From Agrococcus carbonis (GTDB lineage Bacteria > Actinomycetota > Actinomycetes > Actinomycetales > Microbacteriaceae), in contig NZ_LT629734.1 in NCBI RefSeq assembly GCF_900104705.1, positions 2,666,001 to 2,730,000 of the forward strand: a DNA stretch of 64,000 bases. The letters are read 5' to 3'. The first letter of the stretch is position 1. Each line of letters starts with the position of its first letter. Positions 29,085-37,690 of this stretch are shown here, piece by piece. Made by a program: the position numbers and the translations under genes. Under the pieces are notes generated by a model. The model was not told where the DNA came from and ran no database searches. It worked only from the letters and a program-made list of their open reading frames with translations.

Positions 29085-30565
29085 CCGACGACCGGCCGGG
29101 CGACGAGCCCGACGTCGACGACCGCATCCTCGAGTCGCTCGGGCACGCCGACGCGGCCCGCGCGGCGTACGAGGCGCTGCTCGAGCGCGCGGGGGAGCAG
29201 GCCGTCGAGCCGCGCATCGAGGCGACGCGCCGGGCCGTCGAGCTGCTCGGCGATCCGCAGCGCTCGTTCCGGGTCGTGCACATCACCGGCACGAACGGCA
29301 AGGGCTCGACCGCCCGCATCGCCGACGCGCTGCTGCGCGCCCACGGGCTGCGCACCGGCATGCTCACGAGCCCGCACCTCGAGCGCGTCAACGAGCGCAT
29401 CATGATCGACGGCGAGCCGGTCTCCGACGAGGCGTTCGCGCGCGGCTACGACGACATCGCACCGTTCCTCGAGATGGTCGACGCCGAGCTCGCGGCGAAG
29501 GGGGAGCGCCGGCTGACGTTCTTCGAGGCGTTCACGGTGCTCGCGTTCGCGATCATGGCGGATGCGCCGGTCGACGTGGCCGTCGTCGAGGTCGGCATGG
29601 GCGGCACGTGGGACTCGACGAACGTGGCCGATGGCGACGTCGCGGTCATCACGCCGATCGCGCTCGACCACACGAACCGGCTCGGCACGACCGTCGGGGC
29701 GATCGCGCGCGAGAAGGCCGGGATCATCAAGCCCGACGCGATCGTCGTCTCGGCCGCGCAGGCGCCCGAGGCGCTCGCGGCGCTCGAGGAGCGGGCCGCG
29801 GAGGTGGGCGCGCGGCTGCTCGTCGACGGGCGCGACTTCTCGCTCGAGGAGCAGTCGGTCGCGGTCGGCGGGCAGCTCATCAGCGTGCGCGGCCTCGCCG
29901 CCGAGTACCTCGACCAGCTCGTGCCGCTCATGGGGGCGCACCAGGGGCGCAACGCCGCGCTCGCGCTCATCGCCGTCGAGGCGTTCCTCGGCGGCGGCGC
30001 GCAGGCGATGACGGCGCACGTGCTCGCCGACGGCCTCGCGGCGGCGACGTCGCCCGGCCGCCTCGACACGATCGGCGCGCATCCGCTCGTCGTCATCGAC
30101 GCCGCGCACAACCCGCACGGCGCGGCGGCGCTGCGCGCGGCGCTCGGGGAGTACTTCGGGCTCGAGCGCGTGACGCTCGTGCTCGGCGTGCTCGCCGGCA
30201 AGGACGCCGTCGGCGTGCTCACCGAGCTCGAGCCGGTGATCGACGAGGTCGTGGTGACCCAGTCGACCTCCGAGCGGGCGCTCGACGCCGACGACCTCGC
30301 CGCGCACGCGGTCGCGGTGCTCGGTGCCGACCGCGTGCTCGTCGAGCCCGACCTCGCGACCGCGGTCGAGACGGCGCGCGACGCGGCGAGCGACCGCGGC
30401 GGCGCCGTCGTCGTGACGGGATCGATCACGCTGCTCGGCGACGTGCTCGCCCAGGCGCGCGAGGCCGGCTGGCTCGTGCGGCCCGATGCGCGCCGCCAGG
30501 CGGCGACCGTGCAGCTGGACGCGCCCGAGCTCGAGGAGCAGCTGGGGCTGGAGGAGGAGCAGTGA
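29081..30565 (+). CDS. folC: Folylpolyglutamate/dihydrofolate synthase
   Basis: Mur-ligase-fold enzyme that adds glutamate to folates (and to dihydropteroate if bifunctional). 494 aa, slightly long owing to an acidic N-terminal extension of about 25 residues. The ATP loop is GTNGKGS (70-76), the SPHL substrate loop is [14 protein letters not shown], metal-binding [14 protein letters not shown] follows, and the C-domain has [13 protein letters not shown]. Coupled to ileS upstream and to the DUF4233 gene downstream by overlapping stop/start codons. The ileS-folC-DUF4233-ndk order is characteristic of actinobacteria. Confidence 0.95.
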   Translation: MTDDRPGDEPDVDDRILESLGHADAARAAYEALLERAGEQAVEPRIEATRRAVELLGDPQRSFRVVHITGTNGKGSTARIADALLRAHGLRTGMLTSPHLERVNERIMIDGEPVSDEAFARGYDDIAPFLEMVDAELAAKGERRLTFFEAFTVLAFAIMADAPVDVAVVEVGMGGTWDSTNVADGDVAVITPIALDHTNRLGTTVGAIAREKAGIIKPDAIVVSAAQAPEALAALEERAAEVGARLLVDGRDFSLEEQSVAVGGQLISVRGLAAEYLDQLVPLMGAHQGRNAALALIAVEAFLGGGAQAMTAHVLADGLAAATSPGRLDTIGAHPLVVIDAAHNPHGAAALRAALGEYFGLERVTLVLGVLAGKDAVGVLTELEPVIDEVVVTQSTSERALDADDLAAHAVAVLGADRVLVEPDLATAVETARDAASDRGGAVVVTGSITLLGDVLAQAREAGWLVRPDARRQAATVQLDAPELEEQLGLEEEQ

Positions 30566-30981
30566 GCAAGGCCGACCCGACGCCCGAGCCCGCGGAGGCT
30601 GCGAAGGCACGTAAGCCGCGCCCGCAGCGGGGCGCGATGGAGGCGCTGCTGCGCATCGTGCACGGCCTGCAGGCATCCGGCATCGCCTTCGGCACGCTCG
30701 CGGTGTGGGGCGTGACGCGCGACTGGCCGGCGCCCGTGGCGTTCGCTGCGGTCGGCGTGCTGCTCGTCGCGACGATGCCGCTGCTGCGCCACGCGTGGGG
30801 CTGGATCGTGAGCCTCGTCGCGCAGGTCGCGGTCGCGGCGCTGGCCTTCGTCGAGCCGGTGTGGGGCGTCGTCGCCGCCGTGCTCATCGGCCTGTGGCTC
30901 TACTGCTTCGCCAAGGCACGCGGCATCGAGCGCTCGCGCCGCGCCGCCGGCCTCGACCCCCGCGGCGCCCCCGGCCAGTAG
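30562..30981 (+). CDS. DUF4233 membrane protein
   Basis: 139-aa integral membrane protein with four hydrophobic helices (from ASGIAFGTLAVWGV to VVAAVLIGLWLYCFA) between basic N- and C-termini. DUF4233 proteins are regularly found between folC and ndk; function unknown. GTG 30562 overlaps the folC stop (GTGA). Followed at once by a tandem repeat array instead of ndk. Confidence 0.85.
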   Translation: MSKADPTPEPAEAAKARKPRPQRGAMEALLRIVHGLQASGIAFGTLAVWGVTRDWPAPVAFAAVGVLLVATMPLLRHAWGWIVSLVAQVAVAALAFVEPVWGVVAAVLIGLWLYCFAKARGIERSRRAAGLDPRGAPGQ

Positions 30982-30983
30982 CC

Positions 30984-31323
30984 GCCCTGTCCGTAGATCG
31001 AGGAGCGCGCGGCCTCCGGCCGCCCGCGTCACGAGATCGAAGGAGCGAGCGGCCCTGTCCGCAGATCGAGGAGCGCGCGGCCTCAGGCCGCTCGCGTGCC
31101 GAGATCGCAGGAGCGAGCGGCCCTGTCCGCAGATCGAGGAGCGCGCGGCCTGCGGCCGCTCGCGTCACGAGATCGGAGGAGCGAGTTGCCCTGTCCGTAG
31201 ATCGAGGAGCGCGCGGCCTCCGACCGCTCGCGTCACGAGATCGCAGGAGCGAGTTGCCCTGTCCGTAGATCGAGGAGCGCGCGGCCTGCGGCCGCTCGCG
31301 TCACGAGATCGCAGGAGCGAGCC
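30984..31323 (+). repeat. Five perfect-phase tandem copies of a 68-bp unit
   Basis: Units begin at 30984, 31052, 31120, 31188 and 31256, each exactly 68 bp, starting GCCCTGTCC and containing GATCGAGGAGCGCGCGGCC, a GGCC...GGCC hairpin and CACGAGATCG. Differences between units are single bases. There is no spacer, so it is not a CRISPR array. Frames read through the units but show no recognisable protein. Confidence 0.9.
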
Positions 31324-31605
31324 GCCGGTGCAAGGGGCCTCGTGACGGCAGCGGGCTGCGCCCGCGGCCTCCTCGACCGGCGGGTGAACGGAGCGCGCGA
31401 CGCGGCAGCTCGCCCTGTCCGCAGATCGAGGAGCGCGCGGCCTCGGGCCGCTCGCGTCACGAGATCGCAGGAGCGAGCGGCCCTGTCCGTAGATCGAGGA
31501 GCGCGCGGCCTGCGGCCGCACGCGTCACGAGATCGGAGGAGCGAGCCGCCGGCGCAAGGGGTCTCGTGACGGCAGCGGGCTGCGCCCGCGGCCTCCTCGA
31601 CCTTC
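31324..31605 (+). repeat. Second block: two more 68-bp units bracketed by a repeated spacer segment
   Basis: Two further 68-bp units start at 31412 and 31480. Each run of units is followed by the same segment of about 58 bp (starting near 31324 and again near 31548), which contains CTCGTGACGGCAGCGGGCTG and CCTCCTCGACC. The higher-order pattern is five units, segment, two units, segment. The second segment ends 66 bp before the GIY-YIG gene. Confidence 0.8.
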
Positions 31606-31670
31606 GGGGCCATCCACAGCCGCGACGCCCGCATCCGCGCCCGCTGCACCGCAGCCGCTTCACTGCCGCG

Positions 31671-31976
31671 ATGCCGTTCATGTACATCGTCCGCTGCGCC
31701 GACGGCTCGCTGTACGTCGGTAGCTCGTGGGATGCCGACCGACGCGTTGCCGAGCACAACCAGGGCATCGGCGCCGCGTACACCCGCCGGCGACGGCCGG
31801 TCGAGCTCGTCTACGCCGAGTGGTTCGACCGCATCGAGGACGCCTACCTGGCCGAGAAGCAGGTGCAGGGATGGGGGAGGCGCAAGCGGCTGATGCTGAT
31901 CGAGGGGCGGGCGGACGAGCTGCCGGGATCGGGGTCGCGCGCGAGGCGGCGCAAGGGAGGGGAGCCGGTCTCGTGA
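31671..31976 (+). CDS. GIY-YIG nuclease family protein (UPF0213 type)
   Basis: 101-aa single-domain GIY-YIG endonuclease. The core is MYIVRCADGSLYVGSS (the YIV...YVG variant), then DADRRVAEHNQG, the conserved Tyr in AAYTRRR and Glu in AEWFDRIEDAYLAEKQVQGW. Stand-alone UPF0213 proteins have no settled function; relatives act in homing, repair or restriction. ATG 31671 is chosen as the first residue of the domain; no clear RBS. Its last codons (GEPVS) are made from the start of a downstream repeat array, so the gene lies between two arrays. Confidence 0.85.
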   Translation: MPFMYIVRCADGSLYVGSSWDADRRVAEHNQGIGAAYTRRRRPVELVYAEWFDRIEDAYLAEKQVQGWGRRKRLMLIEGRADELPGSGSRARRRKGGEPVS

Positions 31977-32263
31977 CGCGTTCGGGCTTCGCCCGAGCGC
32001 TCCTCGACCTACGAAGTGGGGCGGCGCGAGGGAGGGGAGCCGGTCTCCTAGGAAAAACGTGTACCCCAACACGTTGTTCGCCCATCCAGGGCGCGCGCCA
32101 GCGCGCTGAACAGCTCGTGACGCGTTCGGGCTTTGCCCGAGCGCTCCTCGACCTACGAAGTAGGGCGGCGCGAGGGAGGGGAGCCGGTCTCGTGACGCGT
32201 TCGGGCTTCGCCCGAGCGCTCCTCGACCTGCCAGGGTGGGCGGCGCGCTCCTCGACGTGCGGA
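31970..32263 (+). repeat. Three copies of a 75-bp unit between the GIY-YIG gene and ndk
   Basis: Copies begin at 31970, 32114 and 32189 with CTCGTGACGCGTTCGGGCT, contain the hairpin TTCGGGCTTCGCCCGA and CGCTCCTCGACCTACGAAGT, and end GGGAGGGGAGCCGGT. The first and second copies are separated by a 69-bp insertion. The CTCGTGACG and CTCCTCGACC words are shared with the arrays upstream of the GIY-YIG gene and at 44 kb. Confidence 0.85.
32048..32116. other. 69-bp insertion in the repeat array, with 3-bp direct repeats
   Basis: The 75-bp phase is interrupted here. The trinucleotide CTC stands on both sides (32045-32047 and 32114-32116), as a target duplication would. The insert is AT-richer than its surroundings and holds a hairpin AACGTGT (32056-32062) / ACACGTT (32069-32075), plus a GCGCGC pair. 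It may be a tiny non-autonomous element or a leftover of one. Confidence 0.5.
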
Positions 32264-32314
32264 GACCGTCTCGGGCGGCCATCGGGGGCGGCGGCGCTCG
32301 GTAGGGTTGCTGGC

Positions 32315-32725
32315 ATGCAGAGCACCCTCGTCCTCATCAAGCCCGACGGCGTCAAGCGCCAGCTGACGGGCGCCATCCTCGCCCGCATCGAGGCCAAGGG
32401 CTACGTCGTCACCGACCTGCGGCTCGTGCAGCCCGACCGGGCGCGCCTCGAGGAGCACTACGACGAGCACCGCGGCAAGCCGTTCTTCGAGCCGCTCGTC
32501 GAGTTCATGCTCTCGGGCCCGTCGGTCGCGATCCGCCTCGAGGGCGACCGCGTCATCGAGGGCTTCCGCACGCTCGCCGGTACGACCGACCCGACGACCG
32601 CGGCTCCCGGCACCATCCGCGGCGACTTCGGCCGCGACTGGGGCCTCAAGGTGCAGCAGAACCTCGTGCACGGCTCCGACTCCGAGGAGTCGGCCGCGCG
32701 CGAGCTCGCGCTCTGGTTCGACTGA
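32315..32725 (+). CDS. ndk: Nucleoside diphosphate kinase
   Basis: Transfers phosphate between nucleoside di- and triphosphates through a phospho-histidine. 136 aa, full length. Active-site His119 lies in NLVHGSDS; LVLIKPDGVKR is the start of the fold and the P-loop-like FRTLAGTTDP is present. TAGGGT at 32302-32307 is 7 nt before ATG 32315 and no RBS is visible, so the mRNA is probably leaderless. Normally it follows DUF4233 directly; here about 1.3 kb of repeats and a GIY-YIG gene have come between. Confidence 0.96.
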   Translation: MQSTLVLIKPDGVKRQLTGAILARIEAKGYVVTDLRLVQPDRARLEEHYDEHRGKPFFEPLVEFMLSGPSVAIRLEGDRVIEGFRTLAGTTDPTTAAPGTIRGDFGRDWGLKVQQNLVHGSDSEESAARELALWFD

Positions 32726-32732
32726 GCGAGTC

Positions 32733-32766
32733 GTCTCGATACGCCCCTTCGGGGCTACTCGACGAC
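32733..32766. repeat. Half copy of the 13.4-kb palindromic element
   Basis: GTCTCGATACGCCCC, TTC, GGGGCTACTCGACGAC: one arm of the element seen twice at 13431-13620, between the convergent ndk and VKOR genes. It can fold into a GCCCC/GGGGC hairpin and may act as terminator. Confidence 0.75.
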
Positions 32767-32783
32767 CGCAGCGCACCCGTCGG

Positions 32784-33404
32784 TCAGAAGCCGCTGAAGA
32801 GGAACCGGGGGATGCCGGGCAGCACGACCATGATCGTCACCACGACGATCACGGCGAGCGCGAGCGAGAGCACCCAGCCCCACGACGAGACCTTCGCGGC
32901 GGTGCGGCGGAGGCCGCTCGGCGCCGGCAGCGCGCCGGAGCCGAAGCCCCACACCCACAGAGGGAACGACATGGCGTACATCGCCATCCACACCAGGAAG
33001 CACCAGGGGCACACGAACCCGAGGAAGAAGATCGACTGCTGGGCGAGCCACAGCACGAACACGAGGCCGCCCAGCACGCCGATCGAGAAGACCGTCCACA
33101 CCCAGCGCGGCATCGCGACGCGCCCGAGCGTGAGCGCCCCCATGATGATCGGAGCCGGGAACGCCATGAGCCCGATGAACGGGTTCGGGAACCCGAACGC
33201 GGAGCCCTGCGCCGACTCCATCGCGCCTGAGCAGGTCAGGAACGGGTTGAGGTCGCAGCCGAGCGTGTGCTGCGGATCGAGCAGCAGCTCGACGCGCTCG
33301 ACCGAGAGCGAGAACGCGCCGAGCAGCCCTGCGGCTCCCGTGACGATGAGCAGGACGCCGAGCCAGATCGGCGCGGCGTGGACCGCAGGGCGAGTGTCGT
33401 TCAT
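32784..33404 (-). CDS. Vitamin K epoxide reductase (VKOR) family protein
   Basis: Integral membrane thiol oxidase that reoxidises an extracytoplasmic disulfide-forming partner using quinone. 206 aa with five hydrophobic helices. Shuttle pair Cys50 and Cys58 (GCDLNPFLTCSGAM) and active-site Cys132-x-x-Cys135 (CPWC) are all present, with the conserved Ser between. No DsbA-like partner is adjacent. Start ATG 33404 with AGGAGG upstream. Divergent from the LysE-family gene. Confidence 0.9.
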   Translation of the reverse strand: MNDTRPAVHAAPIWLGVLLIVTGAAGLLGAFSLSVERVELLLDPQHTLGCDLNPFLTCSGAMESAQGSAFGFPNPFIGLMAFPAPIIMGALTLGRVAMPRWVWTVFSIGVLGGLVFVLWLAQQSIFFLGFVCPWCFLVWMAMYAMSFPLWVWGFGSGALPAPSGLRRTAAKVSSWGWVLSLALAVIVVVTIMVVLPGIPRFLFSGF

Positions 33405-33446
33405 GAGACCTCCTGCGCATCATTCAACCAGCGGGCGAGGCCTCCG

Positions 33447-34130
33447 ATGAGCCTCGACGCCGCGACGCTGGCGGCATTCATAGGCGGCGTCATCGTCATC
33501 GTGCTGCTGCCGGGCGCCAACAGCCTCTACGTCGCGACGACGGCGCTGCGCGGCGGGCGCCCGGCCGGCTTCCGCGCGATGCTCGGCGTCTTCCTCGGCG
33601 ACGCGATCCTCATGGTGCTCGCCGTGCTGTCGGCGCAGGCGCTCTCCGCCAACCCCGTGATCTACCGGATCCTCATCTGGGCGGGCGCCGCCTACCTGTG
33701 CTGGCTCGCGCTCGGGCTCGTCCGCAGCGCCGTGGCGCGCATCCGCGCGAAGCGGCGCCGCACGGCCGAGCCCGCCCCGACCGAGAACCCGACGCATCCG
33801 CTCACCGCCCCCAACCCGATCATCGCCCAGCCGCGGCTCGCGCCGTTCCGCACCGCGCTCGTGACGAGCCTGCTCAACCCGAAGGCGATCCTGTTCTTCG
33901 CGTCGTACTTCGTGCAGTTCATCGACCCGGATTCGCCGACGCCGCTCGGCGACCTCGCGGTGCTCATGCTCATCCTCGAGGTGTGCTCGGCCGCCTACCT
34001 CACGCTGCTCGTGCTCGTCGGAGCGCGCATCGGCAAGCGCGTGCAGCCGCAGGGCTGGCTCGCGATCGTCGGCACGCTCGTGGCGGCGGCGGCGTTCGTC
34101 GCGCTCGCCGTGCGCGTCGTGGTTCCCTGA
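33447..34130 (+). CDS. LysE/RhtB family amino acid exporter
   Basis: 227-aa membrane exporter of the LysE superfamily. The signature GANSLYVATTALRGGRPAGF (about 23-42) follows the first helix, and FRTALVTSLLNPKAILFFASYFVQF (about 132-156) marks the second half; six helices. The central cytoplasmic loop (about 95-130) is longer than usual and basic. Probably exports an amino acid; the specific one is unknown. Its end is close to the rne promoter. Confidence 0.87.
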   Translation: MSLDAATLAAFIGGVIVIVLLPGANSLYVATTALRGGRPAGFRAMLGVFLGDAILMVLAVLSAQALSANPVIYRILIWAGAAYLCWLALGLVRSAVARIRAKRRRTAEPAPTENPTHPLTAPNPIIAQPRLAPFRTALVTSLLNPKAILFFASYFVQFIDPDSPTPLGDLAVLMLILEVCSAAYLTLLVLVGARIGKRVQPQGWLAIVGTLVAAAAFVALAVRVVVP

Positions 34131-34155
34131 CCGCCTCGCGCGCGTGCGGTAGACT
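34127..34155 (+). promoter_or_regulatory. Promoter of rne
   Basis: CTGACC (34127-34132) and TAGACT (34150-34155) with a 17-nt spacer, partly inside the end of the LysE-family gene. The -10 is identical to that proposed for tig. Confidence 0.6.
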
Positions 34156-34161
34156 GCACCC

Positions 34162-34320
34162 CAGCGCGCCCGACGGGCGCACGCACAGGTTTTTCCGGGC
34201 GGCGAGACTGGCCCGGGCCGCCCCCGCGAGGGGGTGACAGGGAGGATTCGCACGGGGCACGCCCCGATCGCGAGCGAGATGGTGACCGGCGGCGCCGGTC
34301 GCGACAGGAGTACGCCAGCG
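34162..34320 (+). other. Long structured 5' leader of rne
   Basis: About 160 nt between the proposed start of transcription and the rne ATG. It holds TTTTT (34190-34194) and several GC hairpins, including ACCGGCGGCGCCGGT just before AGGAG. RNase E leaders are autoregulated in enterobacteria; whether this one is cannot be told from sequence. Confidence 0.45.
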
Positions 34321-36897
34321 ATGGCCGACAACACCACAGCCCCCGAGGGCACCCAGCCGGCGGAGCACGCCGAGCAGACCGAGATCGAGACGCAGCAGGC
34401 ACCGGCGCCCGAGGCTGAGCCCGCGGCCGCCGAGAAGCCCAAGCGCAAGCGCGTCTCGACGCGCAGGAAGGCGCCCGCCGAGGCGCAGGCGACGGATGCG
34501 TCGGCCGACGCGGCCGTCGACGCCGCGGCCGAGCACGGCACGGCCGGCGCCGCCGGCGCAGCGCCCGTGGAGACGGGGGAGCAGCCGTCCGCCGCAGAGG
34601 TGCCCGCCGCGCCGCCCGCGGCAGCGCTGCCCGGGGAGGCCTCGCAGCCCGCCGCGCCCGCCGCGCAGCCGCGCGCCGACCTCGCACCGGGCGAGCTCGA
34701 GCCCGGCCACGAGCCCGGCCTCACCGACCCCGCGACGTCGGCTCCCGACGCGGCCGAGGCGGACGCATCCGCCACCGATGCCGACGACCCGCTCGCCGCC
34801 GCGATGGTGCTGCCCGAGGTGCCGGAGGGCCCCTTCGGCCTGCTGTTCCACGCGCCCGACCTCTCGGCGCTGCCGACGCTGCCCTCGCTGCACGTCGACG
34901 ACGACCGCGAGGACGACGACGAGGATGACGACGAGTCGCAGCGCGGCTCGCGCCGCTCGCGTCGGTCGCGCCGCTCGCGCCGCACCGTCGAGGACGAGAA
35001 GCCGCTCATCACCGAGCCGCAGAAGGTCAAGGGCTCGACGCGCCTCGAGGCCAAGCGCCAGCGCCGCCGCGAGGGCCGCGACGCCGGCCGCCGCCGCACC
35101 GTGGTGACCGAGACCGAGTTCCTCGCCCGCCGCGAGGCGGTCGAGCGCCAGATGATCGTGCGCTCGAAGCACGACCGCGTGCAGCTCGCCGTGCTCGAGG
35201 ACGGCGTGCTCGTCGAGCACTACGTCGCGAAGTCGTCGGAGTCGAGCCTCATCGGCAACGTCTACCTCGGCCGTGTGCAGAACGTGCTGCCGAGCATGGA
35301 GGCGGCCTTCGTCGACATCGGCCGCGGCCGCAACGCCGTGCTCTACTCGGGCGAGGTCGACTGGGACGCCGCCGAGCTCGAGGGCCAGCCGCGCAAGATC
35401 GAGCTCGCGCTCAAGCCCGGCGACACCGTGCTCGTGCAGGTCACGAAGGATCCGGTCGGCCACAAGGGCGCCCGCCTCACGAGCCAGATCTCGCTGCCTG
35501 GCCGCTACCTCGTGTCGGTGCCCGGCGGCTCGATGAACGGCATCTCGCGGAAGCTCCCCGACACCGAGCGCGCGCGCCTCAAGAAGATCCTCAAGCAGGT
35601 GCTGCCCGACGGCGTCGGCGTCATCGTGCGCACCGCCGCCGAGGGCGCGACCGAGGAGCAGCTGACGAACGACGTCGAGCGCCTCACGCGCCAGTGGGAG
35701 CGCATCCAGCAGCAGAAGCAGTCCGGCAGCGCCCCGCAGCGCCTGCACGCCGAGCCCGACCTGCTCGTGAAGATCGTGCGGGATGTCTTCAACGAGGACT
35801 TCCACAAGCTCGTCATCCAGGGCTCCGAGGCGCTCAGCACCATCCGCGAGTACCTCGAGGCGATCGCGCCCGACCTGCTCGACCGCGTCGAGGCGTTCGA
35901 GGGCGACGACGACCCGTTCGACCGCTTCCGCATCGCCGAGCAGATCGACAAGGCGCTCGACCGCAAGGTGTGGCTCCCCTCCGGCGGCTCGCTCGTGATC
36001 GACCGCACGGAGGCGATGACGGTCGTCGACGTTAACACCGGCCGCTTCGTCGGCGCGGGCGGCAACCTCGAGGAGACGGTCACCAAGAACAACCTCGAGG
36101 CGGCCGAGGAGATCGTGCGCCAGCTGCGGCTGCGCGACATCGGCGGCATCATCGTGATCGACTTCATCGACATGGTGCTCGAGTCCAACCGCGACCTCGT
36201 GCAGCGCCGCCTGATCGAGTGCCTCTCGCGCGACCGCACGAAGCACCAGGTCGCCGAGGTCACGAGCCTCGGGCTCGTGCAGATGACGCGCAAGAAGCTG
36301 GGCCTGGGCCTGCTCGAGTCGTACTCCGAGCCGTGCGAGGTGTGCGCGGGCCGCGGCATCATCGTGCACCACGAGCCGATCGCCAAGCCGCAGCGCGCGC
36401 AGGGCGAGAGCGGCGGAGGCAGCGGTCGCCGCCGCGGCCGCGGCGGCGGCAAGGGCGAGCAGCAGCAGCACCAGCAGGCGCCGCAGCAGCAGACCAACGG
36501 CGGCGGCACGCACGCGATCACCGAGGACATGCGCAAGGGCCTGTCGCAGATCGCCTCCGCCGCGAAGGGCAAGCCCGCCGAGCACCACGAGCAGCAGGCC
36601 CACGAGCAGCCGGCCGCCGAGCAGCGCGACGCGGCCACGAAGTCGGGCATCGTCGAACCGTCGAAGCAGGCGGTCGAGGCGGTCGCGGCCGAGCCGGTCG
36701 TGACGATCCTCGACATCCCGGTCGAGCCCAAGCAGGAGCCGCAGGCGCCTCGCACGAGCGCCGACCTCGACGGGCTGCTCGGCAGCGCGCTCGACGCCCT
36801 CGCGGCGCCCGCGCCCGGCACCGGCAAGGCGGCCCGCCGCTCGCGCCGCGCCTCGTCGGGCGTCATCACCGCGAAGCCGGAGGACGACGCGCGCTGA
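34321..36897 (+). CDS. rne: Ribonuclease E/G
   Basis: Endoribonuclease for mRNA decay and rRNA/tRNA processing. 858 aa. The catalytic core is central, in the actinobacterial layout: disordered acidic/Ala-Pro N-terminal arm (1 to about 270, with Arg/Asp-rich stretches near 200-250), S1 domain from about 290 (IGNVYLGRVQNVLPSMEAAF), 5'-sensor and DNase I-like domain (VVDVNTGRFVGAGGNLEETV then GIIVIDFIDM, near 570-620), the zinc-link Cys pair in EPCEVCAGRG, then a Gln/Ala-rich disordered C-arm. Start ATG 34321 follows AGGAG. Disordered arms on both sides probably recruit partners. Confidence 0.95.
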   Translation: MADNTTAPEGTQPAEHAEQTEIETQQAPAPEAEPAAAEKPKRKRVSTRRKAPAEAQATDASADAAVDAAAEHGTAGAAGAAPVETGEQPSAAEVPAAPPAAALPGEASQPAAPAAQPRADLAPGELEPGHEPGLTDPATSAPDAAEADASATDADDPLAAAMVLPEVPEGPFGLLFHAPDLSALPTLPSLHVDDDREDDDEDDDESQRGSRRSRRSRRSRRTVEDEKPLITEPQKVKGSTRLEAKRQRRREGRDAGRRRTVVTETEFLARREAVERQMIVRSKHDRVQLAVLEDGVLVEHYVAKSSESSLIGNVYLGRVQNVLPSMEAAFVDIGRGRNAVLYSGEVDWDAAELEGQPRKIELALKPGDTVLVQVTKDPVGHKGARLTSQISLPGRYLVSVPGGSMNGISRKLPDTERARLKKILKQVLPDGVGVIVRTAAEGATEEQLTNDVERLTRQWERIQQQKQSGSAPQRLHAEPDLLVKIVRDVFNEDFHKLVIQGSEALSTIREYLEAIAPDLLDRVEAFEGDDDPFDRFRIAEQIDKALDRKVWLPSGGSLVIDRTEAMTVVDVNTGRFVGAGGNLEETVTKNNLEAAEEIVRQLRLRDIGGIIVIDFIDMVLESNRDLVQRRLIECLSRDRTKHQVAEVTSLGLVQMTRKKLGLGLLESYSEPCEVCAGRGIIVHHEPIAKPQRAQGESGGGSGRRRGRGGGKGEQQQHQQAPQQQTNGGGTHAITEDMRKGLSQIASAAKGKPAEHHEQQAHEQPAAEQRDAATKSGIVEPSKQAVEAVAAEPVVTILDIPVEPKQEPQAPRTSADLDGLLGSALDALAAPAPGTGKAARRSRRASSGVITAKPEDDAR

Positions 36898-36911
36898 TGG
36901 CCGGCGGGCGG

Positions 36912-37181
36912 TCAGTGCCGCCGGTCGCGCTCCTTCACGCGCAGCCCGCTCGCGATGAGCCGGCGCACGAGCTCCTTCGGGGGCACGTGCTCGGCGCCCA
37001 TCGCGACGAGCGAGGGTACGCGCTCCTCGGGCACGTCGTAGTGGTCGTGGTCGAAGCCGCGCTCGGGGATGCCGGCGCGGCGCGCGAACTCGTGCAGCTC
37101 GTCGAGGCTCGTGTCGCTCACGAGGTGCGCCCACATGCGCCCGTGCGCGGGCCAGAGCGGGTCGTCGACCAGGATCGCCAT
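36912..37181 (-). CDS. DUF4031 domain protein
   Basis: 89-aa protein with the DUF4031 pattern: MAILVDDPLWPAHGRMWAHL at the start, then SLDELHEFARRAGIP and the central FDHDHYDVP. Cytoplasmic, basic C-terminus. Function unknown. It is convergent with rne (14-nt gap) and divergent from rplU. Start set at ATG 37181, where the conserved domain begins. Confidence 0.85.
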   Translation of the reverse strand: MAILVDDPLWPAHGRMWAHLVSDTSLDELHEFARRAGIPERGFDHDHYDVPEERVPSLVAMGAEHVPPKELVRRLIASGLRVKERDRRH

Positions 37182-37250
37182 CCCGCCACCGTAGCCCGCC
37201 CGCGACGCGCGCGTGCGGCCGGCGGATGCGCGACGCGCGGGGCGGTCGTG

Positions 37251-37280
37251 TTGACCGAGGGTGCTCGGTGCCTGTATCGT
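37251..37280 (+). promoter_or_regulatory. Strong sigma-70-type promoter of rplU-rpmA
   Basis: TTGACC (37251-37256), 18-nt spacer, TATCGT (37275-37280): the best consensus match in the window. The implied leader of about 80 nt contains a 7-bp hairpin, TCCCGAC/GTCGGGA (37326-37342), that could serve in ribosomal-protein feedback. Confidence 0.75.
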
Positions 37281-37367
37281 TGTTCGCTGGCGCAAGTCGC
37301 ACTATCGCGCGCGCCGCAAGCTTCGTCCCGACCCGGTCGGGAGTCGTTCCAACAGTGAGGATCCAAC

Positions 37368-37676
37368 GTGGTGTACGCAATCGTGCGCGCCGGCGGCCGG
37401 CAGGAGAAGGTCGAGGTCGGCTCGGTGCTCGTCGTCGACCGCATCGCCGGTGACGACAACGGCAACGTCGAGCTCGCCCCCGTGCTGCTCGTCGACGGCG
37501 ACAAGGTGACGTCGGACGCCGATGCGCTCGCCAAGGTGAAGGTGACCGCCGAGGTCGTGACCGACCTGCGCGGCCCGAAGATCCGCATCCAGCACTACCG
37601 CAACAAGACCGGCTACAAGCGCCGCATGGGCCACCGCTCGGAGCTCACGCGCCTCAAGGTCACCGAGATCAAGTAA
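37368..37676 (+). CDS. rplU: 50S ribosomal protein L21
   Basis: Large-subunit protein, 102 aa, intact. Family core: [16 protein letters not shown] at the start and [21 protein letters not shown] near the C-terminus. GTG 37368 and GTG 37371 stand in tandem; the first is taken. Followed 14 nt later by rpmA, the usual L21-L27-Obg order. Confidence 0.97.
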   Translation: MVYAIVRAGGRQEKVEVGSVLVVDRIAGDDNGNVELAPVLLVDGDKVTSDADALAKVKVTAEVVTDLRGPKIRIQHYRNKTGYKRRMGHRSELTRLKVTEIK

Positions 37677-37690
37677 GGGGCTGACCAGAC

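Noticed and set aside
30984..31547. Regular repeats considered as a CRISPR array
   Set aside because: Units are contiguous 68-mers without unique spacers, the repeats are too long, and there are no cas genes.
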